Below are positions 17,696-26,727 of a DNA stretch of 64,000 nucleotides, in pieces. The DNA lies in contig NZ_PDJI01000004.1 of assembly GCF_002563695.1 (NCBI RefSeq), positions 3,038,001 through 3,102,000 of the forward strand, written 5' to 3'. The notes under the pieces were generated by a model that saw only the letters and a list, made by a program, of their open reading frames with translations, ran no database searches and was not told the origin of the DNA. Made by a program: the position numbers and the translations under genes. Each line of letters begins with the position of its first letter. Within the stretch, counting starts at the first letter, position 1. The DNA comes from Georgenia soli. GTDB taxonomy: Bacteria > Actinomycetota > Actinomycetes > Actinomycetales > Actinomycetaceae.

Positions 17696-17988
17696 GCCCC
17701 TTGCGGGGCGGTGCAGTCTTTCCGGGGGCGGTCCCGCGTTTTCCGGGGCGGTGCCAGCCGAAACTCGGGACCAAGGACTCGGGTGCGGCGCGTGACCTGC
17801 GTCTCCCATGGAAACATTTCGGTAACGCTTTTCGCGGGGATCTCACGATGTGACTCGTGTGAATGCGGCGGCGGGTTACTGTCGGCCTGTCAGCCGCCGA
17901 TCCAGGACGTGGCGCACGGGTGCTCTGCCGAAGCAGGGCCTGCGACCCGCCACCACGAGCCTCGGCCACACACATGCAGGAGATACGC
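17696..17988 (+). promoter_or_regulatory. Long regulatory gap before the nucleoside transporter operon
   Basis: 293 bases without a gene. It holds three G-rich copies of GGGGCGG(T) (ending at 17711, 17731 and 17751), two of them preceded by TTTCC; a TGGAAACATTTCGG site at 17809-17822 resembling half of a LacI-family operator; TCACGATGTGA, a short palindrome near 17845; and the AGGAG ribosome site of the lipoprotein gene. These are pattern observations; the regulator is unknown. Confidence 0.4.
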
Positions 17989-19104
17989 GTGAAGAAGAGC
18001 ATCTACGCGACGGCGCTGGCGGCCACGGCCGCCCTCGCGCTCGCGGCCTGTGGCGCAGCCCCGGAGGAGGACTCGCCCGCACCGGGCGCCACCGGGGGCG
18101 CCGGGACGAGCGCGGCCGGGGGAGACAACGCCGACTTCCTCGCCTGCGTCGTCTCCGACCAGGGCGGCTGGGACGACCAGTCGTTCAACCAGTCCGCGTA
18201 CGAGGGCCTCCAGGCCGCCGTCAAGGACCTCGGCATCAAGGAGGCGGACGCGGAGTCCCAGTCCGACGCCGAGTACGGCCCGAACGTGGACTCGATGGTC
18301 CAGCAGGGCTGCAACCTCACCATCGGCGTCGGCTTCCTCCTCGAGGACCCGATCCAGCAGGCCGCCGAGAAGAACCCGGACACGAACTTCGCGCTCATCG
18401 ACTCGGCGTTCTCCGGTCCGGACTTCGCGCCGGTCGAGCTCGACAACGCCAAGCCGATCCTCTTCAACACCGCCGAGGCGTCCTACCTCGCGGGCTACGT
18501 CGCCGCCGCGGTGTCCGAGTCCGGCACCGTCGCCACCTTCGGCGGCATGCAGATCCCGTCGGTGTCCATCTTCATGGACGGCTTCGTCGACGGCGTCGCG
18601 AAGTACAACGAGGACAACGGCGCCGACGTCCAGGTCCTCGGCTGGGACAAGGAGGCCCAGAACGGCTCCTTCACCGGCGACTTCGAGAACCAGGCGAACG
18701 GCCAGACCCTGACCGAGCAGTTCATCGCCCAGGGCGCCGACGTCGTCATGCCGGTCGCCGGCCCGGTCGGCCTCGGTGCCGCCGCCGCCGCGAAGGCCGC
18801 GGGCGACGTCAAGATCGTCGGCGTCGACTCCGACTGGTACGAGTCCACCGAGTACGGCGACATCGTGCTGACCTCCGTGGTCAAGAAGATCGGCCAGGCG
18901 GTCGAGGACACCATCACCGAGTCCGTCGAGGGCAACTTCACCAACGAGCCGTACGTCGGCACCCTCGAGAACGAGGGCGTGGGCCTGGCCCCCTTCCACG
19001 ACTTCGACAGCCAGGTGCCGCAGGAGGTCAAGGACGCGGTGGCCAAGCTCCAGGAGCAGATCATCTCGGGCGAGATCGTCGTGGAGACGAAGAACGCTCC
19101 GTGA
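17989..19104 (+). CDS. bmpA: BMP family nucleoside-binding lipoprotein
   Basis: 371-residue substrate-binding lipoprotein of the Med/BmpA/PnrA family, the extracellular receptor of nucleoside ABC importers. The signal peptide KKSIYATALAATAALALAAC ends in a lipobox with Cys21. The mature protein shows the family pattern FLACVVSDQGGWDDQSFNQS, TIGVGFLLEDPIQQAA, and GADVVMPVAGPVG. The GTG at 17989 has AGGAG eight bases upstream and gives a clean signal peptide. Followed by a terminator-like hairpin that would leave the receptor in excess over the transporter. Confidence 0.94.
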   Translation: MKKSIYATALAATAALALAACGAAPEEDSPAPGATGGAGTSAAGGDNADFLACVVSDQGGWDDQSFNQSAYEGLQAAVKDLGIKEADAESQSDAEYGPNVDSMVQQGCNLTIGVGFLLEDPIQQAAEKNPDTNFALIDSAFSGPDFAPVELDNAKPILFNTAEASYLAGYVAAAVSESGTVATFGGMQIPSVSIFMDGFVDGVAKYNEDNGADVQVLGWDKEAQNGSFTGDFENQANGQTLTEQFIAQGADVVMPVAGPVGLGAAAAAKAAGDVKIVGVDSDWYESTEYGDIVLTSVVKKIGQAVEDTITESVEGNFTNEPYVGTLENEGVGLAPFHDFDSQVPQEVKDAVAKLQEQIISGEIVVETKNAP

Positions 19105-19124
19105 CCGTCTGACAACGCGACAAC

Positions 19125-19159
19125 CGTGACGGCCCGGCCCTCGTGGCCGGGCCGTCACG
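19125..19159 (+). terminator. Strong hairpin between bmpA and the ABC genes
   Basis: Perfect 15-bp stem (CGTGACGGCCCGGCC and its complement) with a 5-base CTCGT loop, 20 bases after the bmpA stop and no T-run. It probably acts as a leaky terminator or message-stabilising hairpin rather than ending the operon, because the ATPase gene follows in the same direction without an evident strong promoter. Confidence 0.65.
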
Positions 19160-19235
19160 CGCTGGCCCCGGTACCGTGGCGACCCGCGGTCACCGGTGAG
19201 CCCGGCGCCTGCTGAACGGGATGGAGCCTTCGGAA

Positions 19236-20816
19236 GTGAAGCTAGAACTGCGCGGGATCACCAAGACCTTCGGGTCCCTGGTCGCGAACGACCACATCGA
19301 CCTGGTGGTCGAGCCGGGCGAGATCCACGCCCTGCTCGGCGAGAACGGCGCCGGCAAGAGCACCCTGATGAACGTGCTCTACGGGCTGTACCAGCCCGAC
19401 GACGGGCAGATCCTGCTGGACGACAGGGCGGTCACCTTCTCCGGGCCCGGCGACGCCGTCGCCGCCGGCATCGGCATGGTGCACCAGCACTTCATGCTCG
19501 TCCCGGTCTTCACCGTCGCCGAGTCCCTCGCCCTGGGTTACGAGCCCGTCGGCGCGGCCGGCCTGATCAAGGTCGACGAGGCCCGCCGCCGGGTGAAGGA
19601 GATCTCCGACCGCTTCGGGTTCGACGTCGACCCCGACGCCTACGTCGAGGACCTGCCCGTGGGGGCCCAGCAGCGGGTCGAGATCATCAAGGCGCTCTCC
19701 CGCGACGCCGAGGTCCTCATCCTCGACGAGCCCACGGCGGTCCTGACCCCGCAGGAGACCGACGAGCTCATCGAGATCATGCGCCAGCTTAAGGCCAGCG
19801 GCACCTCGATCGTCTTCATCACCCACAAGCTCCGCGAGGTGCGCGCCGTCGCCGACCGCATCACCGTGATCCGCCGCGGCAAGGTGGTCGGCGAGGCCAG
19901 CCCCACCTCCACCGAGACCGAGCTGGCCTCGCTCATGGTCGGCCGCTCGGTGAGTCTCGGCGTGGACAAGGAATCGGCGCAGGAGGGGCAGGAGTCCTTC
20001 GTCGTCTCGGACCTCACCGTGCTCGACCCCGCCGGCAAGACCATGGTCGACCGGATCAGCTTCTCGGTCCGCCGGGGCGAGATCCTCGCCGTCGCCGGCG
20101 TCCAGGGCAACGGCCAGACCGAGCTCACCGAGACGATCCTCGGGCTCACCGAACCGGTGTCCGGGTCGGTCACGCTCGACGGCGAGGAGCTCACCGGCAG
20201 GTCGGTCAAGGACCGGCTGCGCGCCGGCGTCGGCTTCGTGCCCGAGGACCGGTCCACGGACGGCATCATCTCCTCCTTCTCCGTGGCGGAGAACCTGGTC
20301 CTGGACCTGTACGACACCGAGCCTTACGCCTCCGGCCTCGCGATGAGCCCGGCGGTGGTGCGCGAGAACGCCGCGCGGCGGGCCGAGGAGTTCGACATCC
20401 GGCTGACCTCGACAGCGGACCCGATCTCCACCCTCTCCGGCGGCAACCAGCAGAAGGTCGTCATCGCGCGCGAGATGTCGCGCCCGCTACGCCTGCTGGT
20501 GGCGTCGCAGCCCACGCGCGGGCTCGACGTCGGCTCCATCGAGTTCATGCACAGGCGGATCGTCGAGGAGCGCGACAAGGGCACCCCCGTGGTGATCGTC
20601 TCGACCGAGCTCGACGAGGTGCTGGCGCTCGCCGACCGCATCGCGGTGATGTACCGCGGCCGCATCGTCGGCATCGTCGACGCCGGCACCGACCGCGACG
20701 TGCTCGGCCTGATGATGGCCGGCGTGCCCCTCGAGGAGGCGCAGGCGCAGGCCGCCGAGCACAGGACCACCCTGGCCGCGGCCGACGCCGCTGCCGAGCA
20801 GGAGGGAACGTTGTGA
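19236..20816 (+). CDS. nupO: Nucleoside ABC transporter, duplicated ATP-binding protein
   Basis: 526 residues with two ATPase halves, as in NupO/YufO. Half one has Walker A GENGAGKST, signature LPVGAQQRVEIIKAL and Walker B VLILDEPTAVL. Half two has a degenerate Walker A (GVQGNGQTE), signature LSGGNQQKVVIAREM, and LLVASQPTRGLDVGS in place of a standard Walker B, all normal for this family. The GTG at 19236 is chosen because GGAG lies eight bases upstream and the family starts with (M/V)KLELRGI; an ATG at 19221 is the alternative. Overlaps the first permease gene. Confidence 0.93.
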   Translation: MKLELRGITKTFGSLVANDHIDLVVEPGEIHALLGENGAGKSTLMNVLYGLYQPDDGQILLDDRAVTFSGPGDAVAAGIGMVHQHFMLVPVFTVAESLALGYEPVGAAGLIKVDEARRRVKEISDRFGFDVDPDAYVEDLPVGAQQRVEIIKALSRDAEVLILDEPTAVLTPQETDELIEIMRQLKASGTSIVFITHKLREVRAVADRITVIRRGKVVGEASPTSTETELASLMVGRSVSLGVDKESAQEGQESFVVSDLTVLDPAGKTMVDRISFSVRRGEILAVAGVQGNGQTELTETILGLTEPVSGSVTLDGEELTGRSVKDRLRAGVGFVPEDRSTDGIISSFSVAENLVLDLYDTEPYASGLAMSPAVVRENAARRAEEFDIRLTSTADPISTLSGGNQQKVVIAREMSRPLRLLVASQPTRGLDVGSIEFMHRRIVEERDKGTPVVIVSTELDEVLALADRIAVMYRGRIVGIVDAGTDRDVLGLMMAGVPLEEAQAQAAEHRTTLAAADAAAEQEGTL

Positions 20817-22159
20817 CAGACCCCGTCAACGAGGCCCCGCAGACCGCCGCCCAGCCGGGCGACGTCGTCGCGCAGGGCGAGCAGGTCCCGGCGCCCCAGG
20901 ACGCGCCGGGGACCGCCGTGCCGGGCGGCGGGGCCGGCGACGACGGCGCACCCGAGGAGACCCGCACCCAGCAGTTCTTCCGGGAGTTCCTCTCGGGCAG
21001 CTGGCTGGTCTCGGCGCTCGCGATCGTCGTCGCCCTCTTCGTCGGCGGCGTCCTCATCGCCCTGGCGGACTCTCGGGTGCAGGAGACCGCCGCCTACCTC
21101 TTCGCCCGGCCGGGCGACTTCTTCAGGGCCGCCTGGGACACGGTGTACGGCGCGTACCGGGCCATGTTCCGCGGCGCGGTCTACGACTTCCAGGCCGACA
21201 CGTTCAGCCGCAGCGTCCGCCCGCTGACGGAGACCCTGGTGTTCGCGACGCCGCTGATCCTCGCCGGCCTCGGCCTGGCCGTCGGCTTCCGGGCCGCCCT
21301 GTTCAACATCGGCGCGCAGGGCCAGATCGTCCTCGGCGGCATCTTCGGCGCGTTCATCGGCTTCACGTTCGACCTGCCGGTCGTCGTGCACGTGACGCTG
21401 GCCGCGATCGGTGCCGCGCTCGGCGGGGCCATCTGGGCCGGCATCGCCGGCGTGCTGAAGGCCAGGACCGGCGCCAACGAGGTGATCGTCACGATCATGC
21501 TCAACAACATCGCCGTCTACCTCATCGCGTACCTCCTGACGACGCAGGCGTTCCGGCTCCCGAACTCGCCGTTCCCGAAGTCTCCGGACGTCCCGTCCGA
21601 CTCCGCGGCCTACCCGCTCCTGCTGGGGCCCTCGTTCCGGCTCCACGCCGGGTTCCTGCTGGCGATCGCGGCCACCGTCCTCGTGTGGTGGCTGCTCGAG
21701 CGCTCGACGATCGGTTTCGAGATCCGTGCCGCGGGCTCCAACCCGAGCGCCGCGCGCACCGCGGGCATCTCGGTCAACCGGGTGGTCGTGCTGACCATGG
21801 TGATCTCCGGCGCCCTGTGCGGGCTCGCCGGCTCCGCCCAGGTCCTCGGCACGGAGCGCGCGCTGACCGCGGGCGTGGCCGCCAGCTACGGGTTCGACGC
21901 CATCACGGTGGCCCTGCTCGGCCGCTCCCGGCCGTTCGGCACGTTCGTCGCGGGCCTGCTGTTCGGTGCGCTCCGTGCCGGCGGCGTGCTCATGCAGTCC
22001 ACCACCCAGACCCCGATCGACATCATCCTCGTGGTGCAGTCGATCATCGTGCTGCTGATCGCCGCGCCGCCGCTGGTGCGGGCGATCTTCCGGCTCCCGG
22101 CCCCGGGAGCCCGTCCGCGGGGTGCGCGCACCCCGGTCGCGAAGGAGGCGGCGGCATGA
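20813..22159 (+). CDS. nupP: Nucleoside ABC transporter permease 1
   Basis: 448-residue BPD_transp_2 type permease. The first 55 residues are a disordered Pro/Gly/Ala segment; the first helix (WLVSALAIVVALFVGGVLIA) follows. The segment FNIGAQGQIVLGGIFGAFIG and the loop IRAAGSNPSAARTAGISVNR are hallmarks of the NupP/YufP branch. Start GTG overlaps the ATPase stop and the gene ends with an ATGA overlap onto the second permease gene, so the three are one translational unit. Confidence 0.93.
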   Translation: MTDPVNEAPQTAAQPGDVVAQGEQVPAPQDAPGTAVPGGGAGDDGAPEETRTQQFFREFLSGSWLVSALAIVVALFVGGVLIALADSRVQETAAYLFARPGDFFRAAWDTVYGAYRAMFRGAVYDFQADTFSRSVRPLTETLVFATPLILAGLGLAVGFRAALFNIGAQGQIVLGGIFGAFIGFTFDLPVVVHVTLAAIGAALGGAIWAGIAGVLKARTGANEVIVTIMLNNIAVYLIAYLLTTQAFRLPNSPFPKSPDVPSDSAAYPLLLGPSFRLHAGFLLAIAATVLVWWLLERSTIGFEIRAAGSNPSAARTAGISVNRVVVLTMVISGALCGLAGSAQVLGTERALTAGVAASYGFDAITVALLGRSRPFGTFVAGLLFGALRAGGVLMQSTTQTPIDIILVVQSIIVLLIAAPPLVRAIFRLPAPGARPRGARTPVAKEAAA

Positions 22160-23448
22160 GCGCCGTGATGACCGACCAGGCCCGGCCGCAGGAGCGGGAG
22201 GACGTCGTCCTGAAGCCCATCAGCTGGCGCTGGCCCGTGGTGTACGGCGTGCTGACGCTCGCCGCGCTGCTGTTCTTCACCCTCCTGCCGAACCTCGAGG
22301 GCGACACGATCTACCAGCTCTCCAAGGCCGGCGACCTCTTCGAGATCCCGAACATCGCGGTCCCGGCCGCGCTGACGAACTGGCTTCTCGTCGCGCTCAT
22401 GGCCGTGCTCACCGGGCTGGTCACCTGGCTCACGAGCCGGCGGCGGGACGTGGGCCGGTGGACCCACATCGTCTTCGGCATCGCGTTCGTGCTGACGTTC
22501 CTCACCTACGTCGGGGCGGGCCGCGCCACGGTCATCCCGCTGACGACGCTGCTCTCCGGCGCGCTGGCACTGTCCGTCCCGCTCGTCTTCGGTGCCCTGT
22601 GCGGCGTGGTGTGCGAGCGCTCCGGCATCGTCAACATCGCCATCGAGGGCCAGCTGCTCGGCGGTGCCTTCCTGGCCGCCGTCGTCGGCTCGCTGACGTC
22701 CAGCGCCTACCTCGGGATGATCGCGGCGCCGATCGCGGGCGCCCTCGTCGGGGTGCTGCTCGTGTTCTTCGCGGTGCGGTACTGGGTGGACCAGATCATC
22801 GTCGGCGTGGTGCTCAACGTGCTCGTCGTCGGCGTCACGAGCTTCCTGTTCTCCACGGTGCTCACCGAGGACAAGGCCACCTGGAACGCCAACCAGCGAC
22901 TGCCCGAGCTTCCCATCCCGCTGCTCTCGGAGATCCCGGTGATCGGGCCGGTGCTGTTCCGCCAGACGCTGCTCGTCTACATCATGTACGCGGCCGTGAT
23001 CCTGCTGCAGATCTTCGTCTTCCGCAGCCGGTGGGGCCTGCGCATGCGCGCCGTCGGGGAGCACCCGAAGGCGGCCGACACCGTGGGCATCAAGGTCAAC
23101 CGCACCCGCGTCGTCAACACCATCTTCGGCGGCGCCATCGCGGGCCTCGGCGGGGCGTTCTTCACCGTCGGGTCCGGGCTGGCCTTCGGCAAGGAGATGT
23201 CGGGAGGCCAGGGCTTCATCGCCCTCGCGGCCATGATCCTCGGCAAGTGGAACCCCACCGGTGCGCTCGCCGCCGCGCTGCTGTTCGGCTTCTCCAAGAA
23301 CCTCGGGAACGTGCTGTCGACCATCGGCTCGACCGTCCCGTCCGAGTTCCTGCTGATGCTGCCCTACGCCGTGACGATCTTCGCCGTCGCCGGGTTCGTC
23401 GGCCGCGTGCGCGCACCTGCCGCGGAGAACATCCCCTACATCAAGTGA
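22156..23448 (+). CDS. nupQ: Nucleoside ABC transporter permease 2
   Basis: 430-residue partner permease. Typical family stretches are CERSGIVNIAIEGQLLGGAF, VRYWVDQIIVGVVLNVLVVG, and the loop MRAVGEHPKAADTVGIKVNR that contacts the ATPase. About ten hydrophobic helices. Begins with ATG inside the stop of the first permease gene and is followed after 12 bases by cytidine deaminase, linking uptake to nucleoside breakdown. Confidence 0.93.
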   Translation: MSAVMTDQARPQEREDVVLKPISWRWPVVYGVLTLAALLFFTLLPNLEGDTIYQLSKAGDLFEIPNIAVPAALTNWLLVALMAVLTGLVTWLTSRRRDVGRWTHIVFGIAFVLTFLTYVGAGRATVIPLTTLLSGALALSVPLVFGALCGVVCERSGIVNIAIEGQLLGGAFLAAVVGSLTSSAYLGMIAAPIAGALVGVLLVFFAVRYWVDQIIVGVVLNVLVVGVTSFLFSTVLTEDKATWNANQRLPELPIPLLSEIPVIGPVLFRQTLLVYIMYAAVILLQIFVFRSRWGLRMRAVGEHPKAADTVGIKVNRTRVVNTIFGGAIAGLGGAFFTVGSGLAFGKEMSGGQGFIALAAMILGKWNPTGALAAALLFGFSKNLGNVLSTIGSTVPSEFLLMLPYAVTIFAVAGFVGRVRAPAAENIPYIK

Positions 23449-23460
23449 CCGGAGACCGCG

Positions 23461-23877
23461 ATGGGTGACACCCGTACCGACGACGCCACCTGGGCGCTGC
23501 TGCGCGACCTCGCCACCGAGGCGATGACCCGCGCGTACGTGCCCTACTCCGCCTACCCCGTCGGCGCCGCCGCGCTGGTGGAGGACGGACGCACCGTCTC
23601 GGGCTGCAACGTGGAGAACGCCGCGTACGGCGTCACGCTGTGCGCCGAGTGCGGGCTCGTGTCCGAGCTCGTGCGCTCCGGCGGCGGGCGCCTGGTGGCG
23701 TTCACGTGCGTGGACGGCGACGGGGAGCTGCTGGTCCCGTGCGGCCGGTGCCGCCAGCTCCTCTGGGAGCACGGCGGGCCGGGGCTCGAGATGCTGATGC
23801 CCTCCGGGCTGCGCACTCTCGCCGACCTGCTGCCCGACGCCTTCGGACCCGACCATCTGGAGAGAACCCATGGCTGA
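23461..23877 (+). CDS. cdd: Cytidine deaminase
   Basis: 138-residue tetrameric-type zinc enzyme converting (deoxy)cytidine to (deoxy)uridine. Zinc and catalytic motifs are CNVENAAYGVTLCAE, with the Cys-Ala-Glu triad, and PCGRCRQLLWE giving two further Cys ligands. Twelve bases after the permease gene, and its end overlaps the start of deoA, so it supplies uridine to that phosphorylase. Confidence 0.96.
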   Translation: MGDTRTDDATWALLRDLATEAMTRAYVPYSAYPVGAAALVEDGRTVSGCNVENAAYGVTLCAECGLVSELVRSGGGRLVAFTCVDGDGELLVPCGRCRQLLWEHGGPGLEMLMPSGLRTLADLLPDAFGPDHLERTHG

Positions 23878-25159
23878 GCCCTTCGACACCGTCGACGTCA
23901 TCCGCGCGAAGCGAGACAGCGAGCGGCTGAGCGACGAGCAGATCGACTGGGTGATCGACGCCTACACCCGCGGGGTCGTCGCCGAGGAGCAGATGAGCGC
24001 CCTCGCCATGGCGATCTTCCTCAACGGGATGGAACGCGCGGAGATCGCGCGCTGGACGGACGCCATGATCCGCTCGGGAGAGCGGATGGACTTCTCCACC
24101 CTGTCCCGCCCGACGTCGGACAAGCACTCCACCGGCGGCGTCGGCGACAAGATCACGCTGCCCCTCGCGCCGCTCGTCGCGGTCTTCGGGGTCGCGGTGC
24201 CGCAGCTGTCCGGGCGCGGCCTCGGCCACACCGGGGGGACCCTCGACAAGCTCGAGGCGATCCCCGGGTGGAACGCCTCCCTGTCCAACGACGAGGTGCT
24301 CGCCCAGCTCGAGGACGTCGGTGCCGTCATCTGCGCCGCCGGCTCGGGGCTGGCGCCGGCGGACAAGAAGCTCTACGCGCTGCGCGACACCACCTCCACC
24401 GTGGAGTCGCTCCCGCTCATCGCCTCCTCGATCATGAGCAAGAAGATCGCGGAGGGCACCGGTTCCCTGGTGCTCGACGTCAAGGTGGGCTCCGGGGCGT
24501 TCATGAAGGAGCTCGACACGGCGCGGGAGCTGGCCGAGACCATGGTGGCGCTCGGCACCGACGCCGGTGTGCGCACCGTCGCCCTGCTCACCGACATGTC
24601 CACCCCGCTCGGCCTGACCGTGGGCAACGCGCTCGAGGTCCGCGAGTCCGTGGAGGTCCTCGCCGGGGGCGGGCCCGCCGACGTCGTCGAGCTGACCGTC
24701 GCGCTCGCCCGGGAGATGCTCGCCGCCGCCGGCCAGGAGGACGCCGACCCCGCGGCAGCGCTCCAGGACGGCCGCGCGATGGACGTGTGGCGGAAGATGA
24801 TCGCCGCCCAGGGCGGCGACCCGGACGCGGCGCTGCCCGTCGCCGAGCACACCGAGGACGTGCTGGCCGAGGCGGACGGCGTGCTCACAGGTCTCGACGC
24901 CTACGACGTCGGTGTGGCGTCCTGGCGCCTCGGCGCGGGGCGCGCCCGCAAGGAGGACCCCGTGCAGGCCGTCGCGGGCGTGGAGCTGCACGCCAAGCCG
25001 GGGGAGCGGGTGCGGGCCGGGCAGAAGCTCATGACCCTGCACACCGCCACGCCCGAGCGCTTCGACCGTGCCCGGGAGGCGCTCGCCGGCGCCGTCGTCA
25101 TCGAGCCCGACGGTGCCACCCGGGAGCGCGCGATCGTCCTGGACCGGGTCGCCGGCTGA
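23870..25159 (+). CDS. deoA: Thymidine / pyrimidine-nucleoside phosphorylase
   Basis: 429-residue phosphorylase releasing base and (deoxy)ribose-1-phosphate. The family signature SGRGLGHTGGTLDKLEAIPG is intact, as are DKHSTGGVGDK (phosphate binding) and LVLDVKVGSGAFMKE. Overlaps cdd by eight bases with the ribosome site inside cdd. Thymidine versus broad pyrimidine specificity cannot be decided from sequence alone. Its product needs a mutase to become deoxyribose-5-phosphate for DeoC. Confidence 0.95.
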   Translation: MAEPFDTVDVIRAKRDSERLSDEQIDWVIDAYTRGVVAEEQMSALAMAIFLNGMERAEIARWTDAMIRSGERMDFSTLSRPTSDKHSTGGVGDKITLPLAPLVAVFGVAVPQLSGRGLGHTGGTLDKLEAIPGWNASLSNDEVLAQLEDVGAVICAAGSGLAPADKKLYALRDTTSTVESLPLIASSIMSKKIAEGTGSLVLDVKVGSGAFMKELDTARELAETMVALGTDAGVRTVALLTDMSTPLGLTVGNALEVRESVEVLAGGGPADVVELTVALAREMLAAAGQEDADPAAALQDGRAMDVWRKMIAAQGGDPDAALPVAEHTEDVLAEADGVLTGLDAYDVGVASWRLGAGRARKEDPVQAVAGVELHAKPGERVRAGQKLMTLHTATPERFDRAREALAGAVVIEPDGATRERAIVLDRVAG

Positions 25160-25302
25160 GTCGCCGCACGACGAGCCACCCGTAGCCGCTCGGGCTGCCG
25201 GTGGCCCGAGCCGGCGTGGCTCCGGGCCGAGGTGGCTCCGAGCCCGCGTGGCCCGAGTCCACCGGTCGCCGGGTCGAGGGGCTTTCCGGCAGTCTGATCT
25301 GC

Positions 25303-26238
25303 ATGACTGTCCCCGACTGGCGCCGCCTGCATCTCGCCGCGCTGCTGGCAGCCCTCGTCCGCCCGGCGCGACCCCCGCGCGGCTCGGGCGCCGACGCTCC
25401 TGCGGCTCTCGGTCCGCGTGACGGTGGCGCGGCGGACGACGGCGCGACGAACCCGCACGAACGCACAGCTGGGCGGGCCCGTCCCGTCCCGCCCCAGCTC
25501 GTCACGCTCGGCTGGGCACCGGCCCGGCAGTCCGACCAGACGACGTGCGGTTCCACGGTCCTGCTCATGCTCGCCGCGACCGGTGACCCGGCGCTGGCCA
25601 CCTGGCTCGAGACCGGCGAGCTGCCCCCGGGGCTGCCGCCGCACCGCGTGCCGCCGGAGATCACGCGCCGCGTTGCTGCTGCCGACGCCGCCGGGCGGAT
25701 GGCGGCGGCGCAGCGGCACGTGAAGTGGCGGACCGGGGCCCGGGGCCTCGGCCGGCTCCGCTGGCCGGCGGCCCTCGGGACCCCGCCGTGGACGGCCGCG
25801 CGGGAGGCACGGTTCCCGGGGGTCCGGTACCGCGGCGTCCCGGTGGACGACGCCTCGCCGTCGGCCGCCGTGCTGCTCGGCAGGGCGCGCGAGGCGACGC
25901 TCGCCGGCGTCCCGGTGCCCCTCTACACCGGTGGCGACCTCGGCCGCGGGCTCGCCACCGCGGTGCCTCGGCACGTGGTGCTCGCCGTCCCGCCGCCGGC
26001 CGACGCCCCGCACCGCGGCCACGACCGTGCCGGCCGGCCGGTGCTGCACCTGTACGACCCGTCGGACGGACGGGTGCACCAGGTGCGGCTCGCCGACCTG
26101 CTCGCGCGCACGGGGCCCCACCCCGCGCTCGGCGGGTGGACGCACGTGGTCTGGATCCTGCTGCCGGAGCCCCTCGGGCGGGTCCGTTCCCTTGCGCCGA
26201 CCGGGCCCGCGGGGCAGTCTGGGCATCCCATCCCGTGA
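25303..26238 (+). CDS. Unknown protein with cysteine-peptidase-like (C39/papain-fold) pattern
   Basis: 311 residues, not recognised as a named family. After a short amphipathic start and a disordered linker (residues 20-64), the sequence APARQSDQTTCGSTVLLMLA places Cys82 after a Gln, as in C39-like and papain-like folds. His224 in VPRHVVLAV and Asp252 in LYDPSDGRV complete a plausible Gln-Cys-His-Asp set in the right order, and the end GGWTHVVWILLPE is strand-like. No signal peptide is clear. CAGTCT lies seven bases before the ATG (leaderless candidate). A small acidic protein gene follows after 18 bases. Protease, amidase or inactive fold are all possible. Confidence 0.7.
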   Translation: MTVPDWRRLHLAALLAALVRPARPPRGSGADAPAALGPRDGGAADDGATNPHERTAGRARPVPPQLVTLGWAPARQSDQTTCGSTVLLMLAATGDPALATWLETGELPPGLPPHRVPPEITRRVAAADAAGRMAAAQRHVKWRTGARGLGRLRWPAALGTPPWTAAREARFPGVRYRGVPVDDASPSAAVLLGRAREATLAGVPVPLYTGGDLGRGLATAVPRHVVLAVPPPADAPHRGHDRAGRPVLHLYDPSDGRVHQVRLADLLARTGPHPALGGWTHVVWILLPEPLGRVRSLAPTGPAGQSGHPIP

Positions 26239-26256
26239 CCGTTCGAGGAGGAGCCC

Positions 26257-26484
26257 ATGAGCGAGCAGCCCGACAGCACCGCCATCGAGCTGGACCCGGA
26301 GAGCCTGGCCGAGGAGCACGTCGTCAGCGAGGATCCTGCCGACCTGCCCGAGGAGTACGAGCCCGAGCCCGAGCTGGTCTCGGCCACCCGTGAGGCCGAC
26401 CATGCGGACGTGGCCGAGCAGCTGATCGAGGTGCCCGGCATGGACGAGGACGGCGACGAGGGCGAGGCCGAGGAGGAGTTCTAG
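26257..26484 (+). CDS. Small acidic protein, function unknown
   Basis: 75 residues with about a third Asp/Glu and almost no aromatic residues, predicted disordered. It starts at an ATG with an AGGAGGAG site, 18 bases after the cysteine-peptidase-like gene, so the two look co-transcribed. The middle segment EADHADVAEQLIEVP is the only part that might fold as a helix. It could be a partner, inhibitor or substrate of its neighbour; that is speculation from position and charge. Confidence 0.7.
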   Translation: MSEQPDSTAIELDPESLAEEHVVSEDPADLPEEYEPEPELVSATREADHADVAEQLIEVPGMDEDGDEGEAEEEF

Positions 26485-26498
26485 ATATCGGCCGAACC

Positions 26499-26531
26499 GC
26501 CGGCCCGTTCCCTACACTGGGGCGGGCCGGC
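26499..26531 (+). terminator. Hairpin after the acidic protein gene
   Basis: GCCGGCCCG and CGGGCCGGC form a perfect 9-bp stem with a 15-base loop, 14 bases after the stop codon. A TACACT hexamer within the loop could instead be a -10 box for deoC, so this may be a terminator, a promoter region, or both. Confidence 0.45.
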
Positions 26532-26563
26532 GACGCTGTTCAGGCGTGGTCGTCCGACTCTGC

Positions 26564-26635
26564 GGCACCGGCACCGGCACCGGCACCGGCACCGCTATCG
26601 CTGCCGGCGTCGCTGGCCGGCGTCGCTGGCCGGCG
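26564..26635 (+). repeat. Hexanucleotide and 13-bp tandem repeats upstream of deoC
   Basis: Five perfect copies of GGCACC (26564-26593) are followed by two and a half copies of GCCGGCGTCGCTG (26603-26635). They lie in the 243-bp gap before deoC, about 90-160 bases from its start. Copy number of such repeats can slip between strains and could alter promoter spacing or leader length. Confidence 0.8.
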
Positions 26636-26727
26636 GCACTGCCGTCAGGGTCGGCACCCAAGGCTCCGCCGTCGGGCGGGGCACCACCCGTCCGCCGGAC
26701 GGGGAAGAAGAAGCAGGTGGAGGAACG

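Noticed and set aside
15020..17809. A 929-codon minus-strand open frame across manC and the amidohydrolase gene
   Set aside because: Antisense shadow of two genes with intact catalytic motifs and leaderless promoters.
17809..17822. Firm LacI-family operator before bmpA
   Set aside because: Only one half of the consensus is good (TGGAAAC); the second half is degraded and no LacI-type regulator gene is nearby, so it is mentioned only as a weak pattern.
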